Shown in pieces: positions 10,456 to 20,559 of a stretch of 64,000 bases of DNA. Numbering within the stretch: the stretch's first letter is position 1; each line of letters begins with the position of its first letter. The notes beneath the pieces were generated by a model. That model did no database searches and was not told the origin of the DNA. It was given only the letters and a program-made list of their open reading frames with translations. This DNA comes from Symbiodinium natans (Eukaryota > Sar > Dinophyceae > Suessiales > Symbiodiniaceae), in the NCBI GenBank assembly GCA_905221605.1, contig CAJNDS010002573.1, positions 62,001-126,000 on the forward strand, read 5' to 3'. A program made the position numbers and the translations under genes.

Positions 10456-11870
10456 TAAGTTTTAGGGGTTTAAGCCTCATGCACTACAGGGTTATAAGGT
10501 TCTAATCCTATAGGTATTGCCTTAACCTTTAACCCTAAACCTTTAACTTTAAACCCTGCAGGGTTAACCCCGTGAGAAATTTAGAGATAGACCCCGAAAA
10601 GACCCTAAACCTTCTTACAGGGTGTAATGGTTTAAAAACCGATAGGACATGTATACCTTCAGCGCCTGTAGGGTTCAAGCCTTTGAACGTGCTAGACCCC
10701 CATAGGGTGCTAAGGTTCTGACCCTAAAGGGTTTAGGATTAAGGCTTAAATGCCCTCTAGGTTTAAATGCCTAAGTCTTAAACCCCAAACCTTTAAACCT
10801 TCATCCTATGGGGTTTGAAGGTCAAGGGTTTAGGCTTGATTGCCGAGGGCTTTAGGGTCCTGACCCTAGAGGGTTTAGGGTTAAGGAATCGATGCGTAAA
10901 CCTTAAACCCTTAAGGTTTAAACTCTATGGGCTTAGGGGGCTTAGGTTTTTTTAAACCCTAAGCCTTTAAACCTTCACACTACAGAGTTTAGAGGTGTTA
11001 AGGGTGACAAATTGATTACATACTTAGCTTTAAATGCCCGAATCTTAAACCCCAAACCTTTAAACCTTAACCCTATAGGGTTTAAAGGTTAAGGGCTTAG
11101 TGTTAATCGTTGTCTTAGGTTTAAATGTCTGAATCTTAAACCCTAAAACTTTAAACCTTCACCCTATAGGGTTTAAAGGTTAAGGGTTTAGGTTGAATCG
11201 TCAGCTTGGATTTAAATGTCTAAGTAAAGAATCCTAAACCTTTAAATCTCATCCCTATGGGGTTTAAGGTTAAGGGTTCAATATGAACTGCCGGCATAGG
11301 TCTAAATACCTAAACCTTAAACTTAAACCCTAAACCTTTAAATATCTTAACCCTATAGGGTTTAAAGGTTAGAGGCTTAGCGTAAATTGCCGGACTAGGT
11401 TTAAATGCCTAAATCTTAAGCCCGAAACCTTTAAACCTTAGCCCAACAGGGTTTAAAGGTTAAGGGTTTAAAATTAGTTGCAGGCTTAATTAGGTTTAAA
11501 TGCCTACATCTTATATCCTAAACCTTTAAAAATCTTAACCCTATAGGGTTTAAAGGTTAAGGGCTTGGCTACAGGTTTAAATGGCTAACTATTAAACCCT
11601 AAGCCTCTAAACTTTAACCCTACAGGGTTTAAAGGTTAAGGGTTTAAAATTAGTTGCAGGCTTAGGTTTAAATGCCTACATCTTAAACCCTAAACCTTTA
11701 AAAATCTCAACCCGATAGAATTTAAAGGTTAAGGGCTTAGCTTTAATTACCGGCATAGGTTCAAATGCCTAAATCTTAAACCCTTAACCTTTAAACCTTA
11801 ACCCTACAGGGTTTAAAGGTTAAGTTTTTTTTTGCAGGCTTAGGTTTAAATGCCTAGATCTTAAATTATA
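10456..11870. repeat. Degenerate telomere-like satellite (TTTAGGG-related)
   Basis: About 1.4 kb of loosely repeated CCCTATAGGGTTTAAAGGTTAAGGG and ACCTTTAAACC-type sequence. Repeats of about 110-130 bases can be followed from 10.98 kb on, each holding a CCCTATAGGG palindrome, GGTTTAAATGCC and AATCTTAAACCC. It is rich in TTAA and TTTAAA and has no coding capacity. The words are those of the TTTAGGG telomere repeat but never in clean tandem order. Confidence 0.85.
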
Positions 11871-12061
11871 AACAAAAGCCAACAGAAAGACAAACCCTCC
11901 GTGCGTGTGTGAGAGGGTGAATTAAGGAATACAGTCAAAAATCCGGTCACCGGAAAATCACCAGACAGCATAGGTTTTATCGGTATTTGCGGTACTTTTG
12001 CAAAGATCAAGGCCCGCGGTGGGTCCATTGGGGGGGGGTGACCATATATATATATATATAT

Positions 12062-13700
12062 GCGTGTGTAATATACATTTAGTTTATAGTGGGGGATACC
12101 AGATGAACATTTAGATATAGATTATGCATATCAATGGGAAACACGAACAGCAAAATGATAGCCACGTGGACAAGGGACCTTCAAAACAGAGTGATGACAG
12201 ATAAGCCCTCAGAACCCTAAGTGCCCAAAGTGGTGTTGGGCATAAGAAGCTTTCGCAATCACAAGTTCGGCTTCGCAAGCCCGACCCCATAGCTAGGTCA
12301 ATCTAAATCACCTGTGTCAAAGGAGCAAAGCGCAGCCTGCGAAGCTGAAGCAGCATGCAGCGGGGCAGGCGAAGCCGAAGGGGCTCCTGGCACGCTCTAG
12401 TGATCTCCAGTGCCCATGCCTCACATCCTCCACGGCCCCCCTCCAGAACCAAAACATGCGGATGGGTCAAGCGATTCGCCGGGCAGAGTGACATAGGACC
12501 GATGCTCCCGAAAGTGTGCGTTTCATGTCAGCACCCCGGCTCCTTCTGAGGCAGCAGCCTTGCAGCTGCTTGCCACCTCAAATGAACTGCACTCGGCTAC
12601 TTCGCTGGAAAGCGAGAAAACGCCGCTCACGCTGTGTCTTGGCAAGCTACTTGCCCTGCCACGTTCGTCGGGGGCTGCCTTTGGTGCCGCTGCAGATGTC
12701 GTCGACGAAGGTCAGAGAATCCTTTCGAGCTTCGGGCATGAGTCCAGGCAGTGCTCATGCCTGTAGCGGAGGATGCCTTTCAGAACTCGGAAACTTGAAC
12801 TCTAAGACGGCAAGCGATGAAGCAAGAAGCCCCTTTCTGATGTGTCCACGACATGCTTTCTGGACCCTATCAGCCTTTCGGCGACCCTTCTGTTCGATAC
12901 GAACTATGGTAGGCCTGGAGGCCACTAGTACTCGAGCAGGCCTGCTGGTTATCTCTTACTTGGTATGCTGCAGGGTACGACAGGTTTGTGATGGTTTGTG
13001 TGCTGGAAGCCTGAAGCCTTCGTTGCAGGAAGTGCGAATCGTGAGAAGGCACAACAGCATCCTTTTCGGGAGCATCAAATCATCAACCGCGGGCTGTGCT
13101 CATGGTACGCGTGGGGGACACATGGTACGATCTGCGCTTTCATGCGCTTTCGCTGCCTGATTTGCACCAGCCGGCAGCTTGTGACTGCCTCACAGGTTGC
13201 ACAGCAGTGCTCAGCGCACGGGTATGATTTCAAAAGTCGTTGCACAGCCTGGACTCGGCACATTCGTCGACATCAGTAAGCCCAAAATCGATGCTGCTAC
13301 TCCTGAGCGAACGTACGAACACCAGCACGTCTGAAGCTCAAGTGTCGGTTCATCTGCCCCACATCAGATAAGCCAGGATTCTGCCCATCGCTGTCCTCGA
13401 TAAGCTCCTGGGAGACCTGTCTGCAAAGGCCAGTCTAATGGGGTCCCTCGGGTCATGAAGCATTTTGTTGCAGCCGTTTCGCTGTTCCGCCCAAAACTTT
13501 TCCGCACACGTGGTTTCTCACGGCTGTCTGAGGCGCACAGCGGCGCACAAGGTTTCACACGGAGAGAATTGCGCGTCCGGTGTCTGGAGCGGCATCCAGT
13601 TGCGGGGCTTCCTTCCTTCTTTCTTCCTCGCTTAACCCCCCGAAGGGGCCGCCCCAAGGGGCACGTGTCACAGAGTTTGTTGGTGTGAGACTTGTGCTAC
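12062..13700. other. No confident gene
   Basis: Several open frames overlap on both strands. The only one with reasonable composition is plus-strand 12,560-12,766 (LLATSNELHSATSLESEKTP then FGAAADVVDEGQRILSSFGH), which has no recognised relative and no defined splice sites. The rest looks like intergenic sequence. Confidence 0.3.
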
Positions 13701-13705
13701 CGACG

Positions 13706-13825
13706 ATCTCTCTCTCTCTCTCTCGCTCTCTCCTTCTTCTTCTTCTTCTTCTTCTTTAGGCATGAAGGGCGCAAGCGCCCTCCGCGCGTGAAGCGCACGC
13801 TCTCTCTCTCTCTCTCTTTCTCGAC
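13706..13825. repeat. TC and TTC microsatellites
   Basis: (TC)n at 13,709-13,732, (TTC)n at 13,733-13,757 and (CT)n at 13,800-13,820 lie on either side of a CGCAAGCGCCCTCCGCGCG stretch. They are polypyrimidine tracts on the plus strand. Confidence 0.9.
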
Positions 13826-14290
13826 CTTGGTCTTTTGCTCTGAGTAATAATGCGCGACTGCGTCGTCGTGCAGTCAAGTCCTTGCCGTACATTGGCCTAT
13901 TTGTGTTCAACCCGGCAGTCTCCTGATGTAAGCACGTGCACATACTATCGCGATGCTCTTGGTTACTAGAGTTGCGCACCTGTGGTTTAGTTTCCACACA
14001 ATGTACACAGAAACCCACATTGACACACCATCACCAACTCATTTCCATGCGCTGACCTCGCGCCTCTAACTCTAAAGTCCTTGAACGCAGTTGAAGGCCT
14101 GGAACACGATGCCACGCGGCATCGTGTCATGTCTCCTAATTGTCGACTCGGTTTCATGGTTCCCGCATGATCCTAGCGATTTATGCAGAGGTTAGTGGGG
14201 CGGGTAGGGGATCAAAAAAAAATTATTTGGGATCAAAAAATAATTTATTTCTAGGCGGATCAAAAAAACTTATTTGGGATCAAAAATAAT

Positions 14291-14654
14291 TTACTGAAGG
14301 TTTCGAAGGCTTCTTGCAAGCGGAGCGGAGGCTGTAAACGCTCAGAAATGCAGCAGTTCTGGCCGTTCGCAAGCTCTAAATACCGAAAAAACACAGCATT
14401 TATGCGGGAACTACCGAAAATAGCAGCATTTCTGAGTTTCCAGAGATTATTTCTAGGCGGATCAAAAAAAACTTATTTGGGATCAAAAAATAATTTACTG
14501 AAGGCTTCGAAGGCTTCTTGCAAGCGGAGCGGAGGCTGTAAACGCTCAGAAATGCAGCACTTCGGCCGTTCGCGAGCTCTAAATACCGAAAAAACACAGC
14601 ATTTATGCGGGAACTACCGAAAATAGCAGCATTTCTGAGTTTCCAGAGAGGCTG
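14291..14654. repeat. 204-bp direct duplication
   Basis: Sequence starting TTACTGAAGG at 14,291 recurs at 14,495 with few differences, including TGCAAGCGGAGCGGAGGCTG, the CCGTTCGC(A/G)AGCTCTAAATA words and the CAGCATTTATGCGGGAAC stretch. Confidence 0.85.
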
Positions 14655-14840
14655 CAGATATTGTAAATAAATAGCAGCAGTTCTGCGCTTTCAGAGGCTG
14701 GAAATACTGTACACTGCAGCATTTCTGAGCTTGCAGAGGCTGCAAATACTGAAAATAGCAGCATTTCTGCGATTCCAGAGGCTGGAAATACAGTAAATAG
14801 CAGCATTTCTGAGTTTGCAGAGGCTGCAAATCAATGCTGG
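14628..14840. repeat. Tandem AATAGCAGCATTTCTG repeats
   Basis: Five diverged copies, roughly 40-58 bases each, of AGCAGCATTTCTG(A/C)G followed by TT(T/C)CAGAGGCTG(C/G)AAATA. These continue the 3' part of the 204-base duplication. Confidence 0.8.
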
Positions 14841-14879
14841 CATCTTGGCATTAGAAGTTTCAAAAACATGCGTATACTC

Positions 14880-15590
14880 TGAAGCATGTATATTCTGGCA
14901 TAGTATTGTGGAAATTCTTGTCTAATATTGTATGACATTGTATTTTCTTGCATATTCGTGTACATTGTTTGTTGTATATATTGTTGAGTATTATTGTATT
15001 GTCTTGTATTTCTTGTGTTTTTGAATAATATTGCATTTTCTTGCATATTATCGAATGTTATTGTATAAAATTCTTGTATATTGTTCTCTTTTTTTGTAGG
15101 TTACTGTATATTATTTATTGCAGATTATTCTATATTATAGTATATTCTTGTAAATCTTGTATATTCTGTAAATCTTGTATATTCTTGTATATTATTGTCT
15201 GTGATTGTATATTATTGTAATTTTTGTACACGAGTTTTGATTGTTGTATGTCATTGCATTTTTGTGTTTTTTATATTGCTGTACCTTTTTATGTATATTT
15301 TTGAAAAATATTGTATATATGGTTGTATAGGTTGTATATTATTGTATATTTATGTATATTATTGTATATGATTGCATATTATTGTATATTATTGTATATT
15401 GCTGTCTATTATTGAATATTATTGTCAATTACTGAAAATCATTGTAAGTTATTCTTTTTTTACGTGTATGTTGCTGCATATTCTTGTGCATACTTGTATG
15501 TTGTTGTCTTTTTGTGTATTATTGTATATTATTGCATCTTTTTGTAATATATTCTTGTATGTCATTGTATCTTATTGTGTCTTCATGCTT
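14880..15590. repeat. A/T-rich TATTGTATATTATTG array
   Basis: About 700 bases of TTGTATATTA-type units with variable period, 75-80% A+T by eye. The strand is biased towards T and G. It is non-coding. Confidence 0.85.
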
Positions 15591-15601
15591 TTTTCAAAAA
15601 A

Positions 15602-15895
15602 GTGCGCATCATGGGATTGGAAGGATTCATGTGCTTTGAAGCAAGCTTGCCCGGACTAAGAAAACAGCGGGGGGGTTGGGGGGGGCGCAGCCCCCCCCCC
15701 CATTTGCAAACACAACGCTTGCATCATTGGTTTGGAAAGGACATTCATATGCTTTGAAGCAAGCTTGCCCGGCTTTAAAAAACAGCGGGGGGTTTCAAGG
15801 GGGGGCGCAGACCCCCCCCCCCCATTTGCAAACACAATGCTCGCATCATGGGTTTGGAAGGGATTCATACGCGTTGAAGAAGCTTGCCCGGCGCC
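15602..15895. repeat. Three ~118-bp units with adjacent G-run and C-run
   Basis: GCATCATGGGTTTGGAAGG... GAAGCAAGCTTGCCCGG occurs at 15,605, 15,722 and 15,844. Copies are linked by AACAGCGGGGGG... GGGGGGCGCAG then a run of 11-12 C and ATTTGCAAACACAA. G-run and C-run can pair as a GC hairpin in each linker. Confidence 0.85.
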
Positions 15896-16139
15896 AAACA
15901 AACAATAAATATGTATTGTGTATTATGAATTCTACATCAAATAGCAGTAAATATATACATATATGCTTTGTTGTTTCGATTTTATTATATTTTTTATGAT
16001 ACAAAGGTATACTGTACGATATTGTGTTCTATTCTACTCTATGCCACTACAATATTTTGTTATACTTTGTTTTAAATATATACACACACATATATATATA
16101 TATTATAACATATGATGTTATGTTATGTTTTCCTACATA

Positions 16140-16475
16140 TCCTTTCCTGTCCTTTCATTTCCTTTCCTTTCCTTCCTCCCTTCCTCCCTTCCTCCCTTGC
16201 TCCCTTGCTCCCTTGCTCCCTTGCTCCCTTGCTCCCTTGCTCCCTTGCTTCCTTGCTTCCTTGCTTCCTTGCTTCCTTGCTTCCTTGCTTCCTTGCTTCC
16301 TTGCTTCCTTGCTTCCTTGCTTCCTTGCTTCCTTGCTTCCTTGCTTCCTTGCTTCCTTGCTTCCTTGCCTTGCTTCCTTGCTTGCTTGCTTCCTTCCTTC
16401 CTGCCTTCCTTCCGTCCTTCCGCCCTTCCGCCCTTCCTTCCCTCCCTCCCTCCCTCCCCTTCCCTCTCTCCGTCG
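16140..16475. repeat. CTTCCTTG polypyrimidine tandem array
   Basis: Roughly 330 bases, almost all C and T apart from a G every eight bases. CTCCCTTG units pass into CTTCCTTG units and then CCTTCCTT. All three frames of both strands stay open because of the repeat, so no gene is called. Confidence 0.92.
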
Positions 16476-16574
16476 CAAGAACAGAATAAATTATTTCTTG
16501 ATCCAAAATAAATTAGTTTTTGATCCTAAATGAATTTTTCTTGATCCTCAATAAATTTGTTTTTGATCCGCATC

Positions 16575-17440
16575 CCTAGTGGGACCCCGTGGGCCAGGAT
16601 TCATTAACCGCCAGTATTACTTGACTCAAGGCTGTTATTATGAGTGCGGGAACAACTGTGTGATGCGACCACACGTGAAGGAAAAGACCAGGAAATGAGG
16701 TTATTGTGTACCGAGGGTGGGTTCCTTGTCAAGAGAGTTCCTGTCCGGTTCAAAAGGTACTAAACGGGAGATGGAAGTTCGGGTCTCAAGGCGTGATGGG
16801 TGAACAAGGAAGCGAATGAAGGGTTAAAAGAGGTTAACGTACGCATGAAGGTGATAACAGGGGCTTACAGGGCGTTAACAGGGCCTTTGAGGCAGTAACA
16901 ACAATATGATGAAAGTGCGTCCAGATGATGACAGAAAAAGGTCCCAATGGAAGGGTTAGAAGAGGTTAACGTACGAAAGGAACAAGAACATGACAGGTGA
17001 ACTCAGTTGAGACAGGAACAAGATGAAGGGTGTGGTGGGTGAGCCCCGGTTTCTAATCCTGGGTCATGAAGGAGAACCTGATGTTGGGGTCTTAAGGTTT
17101 AGCGAGGTTATCATGAGCTGGACTGAGCTGAACTGAACGCTTAAACAGGAACAAGATTGGGGAAAAAGACTCATGATTTGTACTCTCATGAACTGGTCCG
17201 TGAGACAGGATCTTGAAAAAATCATTTCGTTCACTGAGTTCGCGCAGTCATATTAATACGGTTCATGCGCTTATTTCATGCACTTATAACTTATAACCGT
17301 ATTGAATTACTTTGAGCGAACAAGGAACGAACAAGGCTGTGGAACAAGAGTGAGAGAGATGAATGGTACGTCACGGGCCAGTGTATTTTGTCTTAAAGGG
17401 GCCCGTGCTAATGAATAAATAGACTAATTTGTAAGGAAGT
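16575..17440. repeat. Diverged motif-rich non-coding region
   Basis: AAGAGGTTAACGTACG occurs at about 16,829 and 16,962 within longer similar stretches (GAAGGGTTAAAAGAGG / GAAGGGTTAGAAGAGG). AACAGG, GTTCCTTG and GAACAAG words recur throughout. A 9-base inverted repeat AATACGGTT...AACCGTATT brackets 17,255-17,304. There are no open frames of note. Confidence 0.55.
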
Positions 17441-17448
17441 GAGCGAAG

Positions 17449-17890
17449 TCATGAACGAACAATATGCATGGCGGAACCGCATAGTTGAGAATAGATGGGA
17501 GAGCGGAGAGACTTTAGCATATTCTGCCCCAAGCATCGCAAACAAGGTTCCCAGCAGCGATGCAAGCAAAGAGAACTGAACGCTTCATACTGCTGGCGAC
17601 ACCATGTCGACAGGTGGACATCCTGAACACGACTAAATGGCACGCATTCTTTTATGAATCTTTTCAATGAGGCATGCCCCGGTAAGCGTACAGAGCATGA
17701 CTTCCAGGTTCACCGCTCCTACGATGACAACTTTTCACCATGAGGCTTCTTGGCTTCTTCGTGCGTTGACACGCTGCATGCTCAGGGTCGGCCTTCACAT
17801 GCTTCTCTGGCGCCAATATGGCTCGATCGACAGCCTTCTTTCGAAATGCAACGAGCGCCTCGGTTGAGCTGGTGAGCTCGCATGTATACA
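17449..17890 (-). CDS. Possible last exons of an unidentified gene
   Basis: Segment 17,885-17,740 reads TSSTEALVAFRKKAVDRAIL then APEKHVKADPEHAACQRTKK. Segment 17,640-17,449 reads WCRRQYEAF-like sequence, precisely CRQQYEAFSSLCLHRCWEPC, and ends in a stop at 17,449. The lysine/alanine-rich first segment is the better candidate. A plus-strand frame at 17,910-18,161 (MPQIKKFKNNKSLRLFQDQN) is also protein-like, so strand assignment in this neighbourhood is uncertain. Confidence 0.35.
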
Positions 17891-18369
17891 GAGGTTGTGA
17901 GGAGACTATATGCCCAACGGAAGCATGCAAGACTTCAACATGTGCTGTCTCAACTCCTCACTATTTCAGAAAGTTGTTTATCTCCTTTTGCCTTCCCTTC
18001 GATGCAGCTTGGGTGAGATTCGACACTTCAAGCATCCACGGTCATGCGCTGTCTCACAGGGCAACATGTTGGGAATGCCCCAGATCAAGAAATTCAAGAA
18101 CAACAAGTCCTTACGACTATTTCAGGACCAGAACAACGCGGCTTTACCTAGATTTGTTTAGATTTTGACTTGCCAAACAGCACCTGGTCTGCAGTTGTGC
18201 ATAAGTGCCACTAACCAATAGCACCGGAAAAGTCTGCTTCTTCAATGGGTCACACAATACATATCCATGACATGGATACAAGGCTTGCTGAGCTGAAGGC
18301 TGGAACAAACTCGCGTGTTCTCAGCGACAAGCTCCGGAGCGCCTGCTTGATGCGTGCTAGGATGTGACA

Positions 18370-18500
18370 GTTTGGGAGTTCTTAAGGGAGGGGGGTTCCA
18401 AGGGGGTATGTAACCCAAGGTTCCCTAATACTCCCCAGTACTCCCTAAGGCTCCCTAAGCTTCCTAAATTTCTAGGTACCTACCCCCTAGAACCCCACGA
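18370..18500. repeat. GGGAG/CTCCCTAA telomere-like short repeats
   Basis: Variants of CTCCCTAAG and CCCCTAGAACCCC follow a GGGAGGGGGGTTCC run. It resembles other dispersed degenerate repeats in this window. Confidence 0.5.
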
Positions 18501-18606
18501 TTTTCAGGTCACGAAAGATCACGTGCCTCCTCATCTGCGGTGCGCACATTCAGAAAGAGGTCCCTCTCTGCTTCTGCTGCGCTTGGGGCAGTGTAAAGGC
18601 ACTGCA

Positions 18607-18963
18607 TCATTCGTAACAGCGGGTCTCTTTCGCCAGCCTTGGCACGGCAGTCAGAGCCGAATGTACGAAGTGTTGCCGAAGCATGCCGAAGCCACAAAAG
18701 CAGCGCTCATGGATGATGGCCGTGACGGTCCTGAGCCTGACCAAGTAAAATTCAAGGATTCCAAGAGAGCCCCGAACACGTGCGAATGTGTCAGTGCCGG
18801 AATCGCAGACTTCAAAAGGGATGCCTGCATTTCCAGAGACACGCTGGGAGACCAAAGCCTTCTGCTTGGTGGGGTCGGCGGCAATCAAGGACGCCAGCGT
18901 TTGGTCGTCCCCACTACCACGTTCTTTTGGCGTCTCCTCTTCCTGCCAGTCCCACTCACACTA
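18607..18963 (-). CDS. Coding exon, unidentified, acidic N-terminal part
   Basis: The exon opens after a GTGCTAG acceptor with CEWDWQEEETPKERGSGDDQ and continues TLASLIAADPTKQKALVSQR and FEVCDSGTDTFARVRGSLGI. The composition is clearly protein-like for about 85 codons. The tail down to the stop at 18,607 is less convincing and a donor may lie near 18,720. The family is unknown. Confidence 0.55.
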
Positions 18964-18969
18964 GCACTT

Positions 18970-20040
18970 AGCGTGGGTGCAGAAACTTTAACTTCCAATA
19001 TTTCATTACCAACGAACCATGCACAAGTCCACTAGACTTAACCGCGCATCCCTTTGCAAGTCCTTGACCTGACCGCTTTGCGGCGTTGCTACTGGCCGGC
19101 TGCTCAGGACTGGAGTCTGGTGACGCCTCGACAGAAAGGCTTGCGGCCCCTCTCTCATGTTGTTCAGAGGTGTTTGGTCCTTTGATGGGGAATTGCCTTC
19201 ACGTAGCATGCGCAAGCAGCAGGCAGCTCAGATAGCAGGCAAAGAAGAAAGTCTGCACGCGGGTGCAAGCAAGAATCCGCTGTTTGTGGTGTTGGTCGTC
19301 TGGGAGCTCTTTCTTGACAACCACTTCTTCTAACTTCACCTTTGACATCACACAGTCAATAGCTGGGCTTGAAGCTTGGCTACTGAAGCTTGGCTCACTT
19401 ACGATCTGCTACGGTACACCACAAACTGTCGCACATGCGACCTCAAGTTGCACTTCTTAGGTTTAGGTGTGACGTGGCAATTTCGAAGGCTTGTTGCTTT
19501 CTTTCGCCGCGTGTTGTTGATATTAATTATTGCGGCAGCGGCGGCGGGGTCCTGTCAAACTGCTTCAGAAAGACCAATATACCAGTGCTGACCCCGAACG
19601 CTGGGACGTCCAAAAGCGTCTACAGTCTCGAGGATCTGGTCCAAAAGGAGAGCAGGCTTCGAGCAGAAACATGGTCCACAGTGGGGGCGCCGCGCGGCTA
19701 CCACGACGTAGCCTCTCTTACTCCTGACATTGGAACCCCTTAACGCTGCCTGACGCACAGTTTGGGGAAATGCCCAGGACGCCAACCTCGACATACCTCG
19801 GCCTCGGCCAACATGTTAGACTTTTGCACTCTTGCACGACCTAAGCATCCAGATGTTCTGAGACGTTCATGCAGCTGTGGCATGCCCAGCGACAGATCTA
19901 CAAAGTACATGGTTTCTGGGCCGTCCATGTGGTATCAGTTTTTGCTAGCATAGTCTTCTCACCCGTTGGCTTAGTGGCTCAACATGCATTGCCATGACCG
20001 AAGCTGGTTTCACAGGCCACGCACACAGAAGTAACAATTA
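18970..20040. other. No confident gene
   Basis: Open frames under 120 codons occur on both strands without recognisable motifs. A GGCGGCGG run lies at 19,536-19,548. Confidence 0.3.
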
Positions 20041-20044
20041 CAAT

Positions 20045-20470
20045 CACAGCCCTGACGTACATCCAAAGCACCTCTTCCTTCTGCTCTTTGATCGCTTTGC
20101 TCCGAAACTCTGCCTGGCAAAGCCCAGAAAGGCTGTCTGTGCAATGGGCGGTCCAACATGCCTTCCTACCATTTGCAGGGTATCATTTGTCTTGCACTGG
20201 GCAAGTCGTGGCCCAAGAAGCATCATGCTCTCAACCTGGCCATCTGTGCTCATGACCACCTCATTTAACTCTGCAGCAGTCCACTTTCTTCCCCAAACTC
20301 CTAACCCAAAACCCCAAATGTGAAGCCCGTCGTTTTGTCCGCAGCCGCTGCGTGACGTGGTGCTGTAGCACCAACCCCCACCTTCTCCAAGGCACGGCCA
20401 TACATGGCAGCATGCATGCAATTCTCCTCAATGATCCGGAGGCTGCAGAATTTATTCTCTTTTGCGGGTG
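20045..20470 (-). CDS. Two exons of an unidentified gene
   Basis: Segment 20,470-20,330 reads FCSLRIIEENCMHAAMYGRA then LEKVGVGATAPRHAAAADK. Segment 20,290-20,045 reads KWTAAELNEVVMSTDGQVES then LGFARQSFGAKRSKSRRKRC and stops. A 22-base C-run on this strand lies directly before the first exon and could serve as its polypyrimidine tract. No domain is recognised. Confidence 0.45.
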
Positions 20471-20492
20471 GGGGGGGGGGGGGGGGGGGGCG
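20470..20492. repeat. Poly-G homopolymer
   Basis: About 20 consecutive G on the plus strand. It inserts poly-glycine or poly-proline into frames that cross it. Confidence 0.95.
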
Positions 20493-20559
20493 CAAGGACC
20501 TGATGCCTCGGGGGCGCAAAGACCTGATGCCAAAGCAACTATGTCCAGATGTGTCCAGT

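Larger units (their letters stand above)
9288..12061. mobile_element. Composite element framed by ~48-bp inverted repeats
   Basis: Positions 9288-9335 and 12014-12061 are inverted copies. Each has a TATA-rich outer end, then a C-run (or G-run), then CCAATGGACCCACCGCGG (or its complement). Between them lie only a hairpin array (9.43-10.46 kb), a degenerate telomere-like satellite (10.46-11.87 kb) and about 150 bases of unique sequence with two small hairpins. An AGATCAAGGC word occurs inside both ends in direct orientation. No transposase, no reverse transcriptase and no clear target duplication is seen. It could be a foldback/MITE-type element or a segment captured between two copies of one short element. 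Confidence 0.6.
14209..16569. mobile_element. Second composite block framed by inverted GATCAAAAA clusters
   Basis: The left end (14,209-14,296) carries four GGATCAAAAA motifs separated by T-rich words such as TAATTTATTT. The right end (16,480-16,569) carries the complementary arrangement, four TTTTTGATCC-like motifs. Between them are nested tandem arrays only: a 204-base duplication, CAGCATTTCTG repeats, TATTGTAT repeats, three G/C-run units and a CTTCCTTG tract. GATCAAAAA also occurs once more inside (14,460-14,490) as part of the 204-base duplication. No coding sequence is present. The layout parallels the 9.3-12.1 kb block. Confidence 0.5.

Noticed and set aside
9480-10480. Long open frames on both strands reading SREKDGF / FFSRKRWF repeats
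   Set aside because: They are the automatic result of a stop-free palindromic DNA repeat; both strands give the same peptide and frames slip between copies.
12516-13160. 214-codon plus-strand frame
   Set aside because: Cys/Arg/Ser-rich with no motif; a shorter frame inside the same interval has better composition, so at most part of the region is coding.
16024-16533. Open frames of 107-169 codons rich in Leu/Pro/Cys or Lys/Glu/Gly
   Set aside because: They lie wholly in the CTTCCTTG tract, where all frames of both strands stay open.
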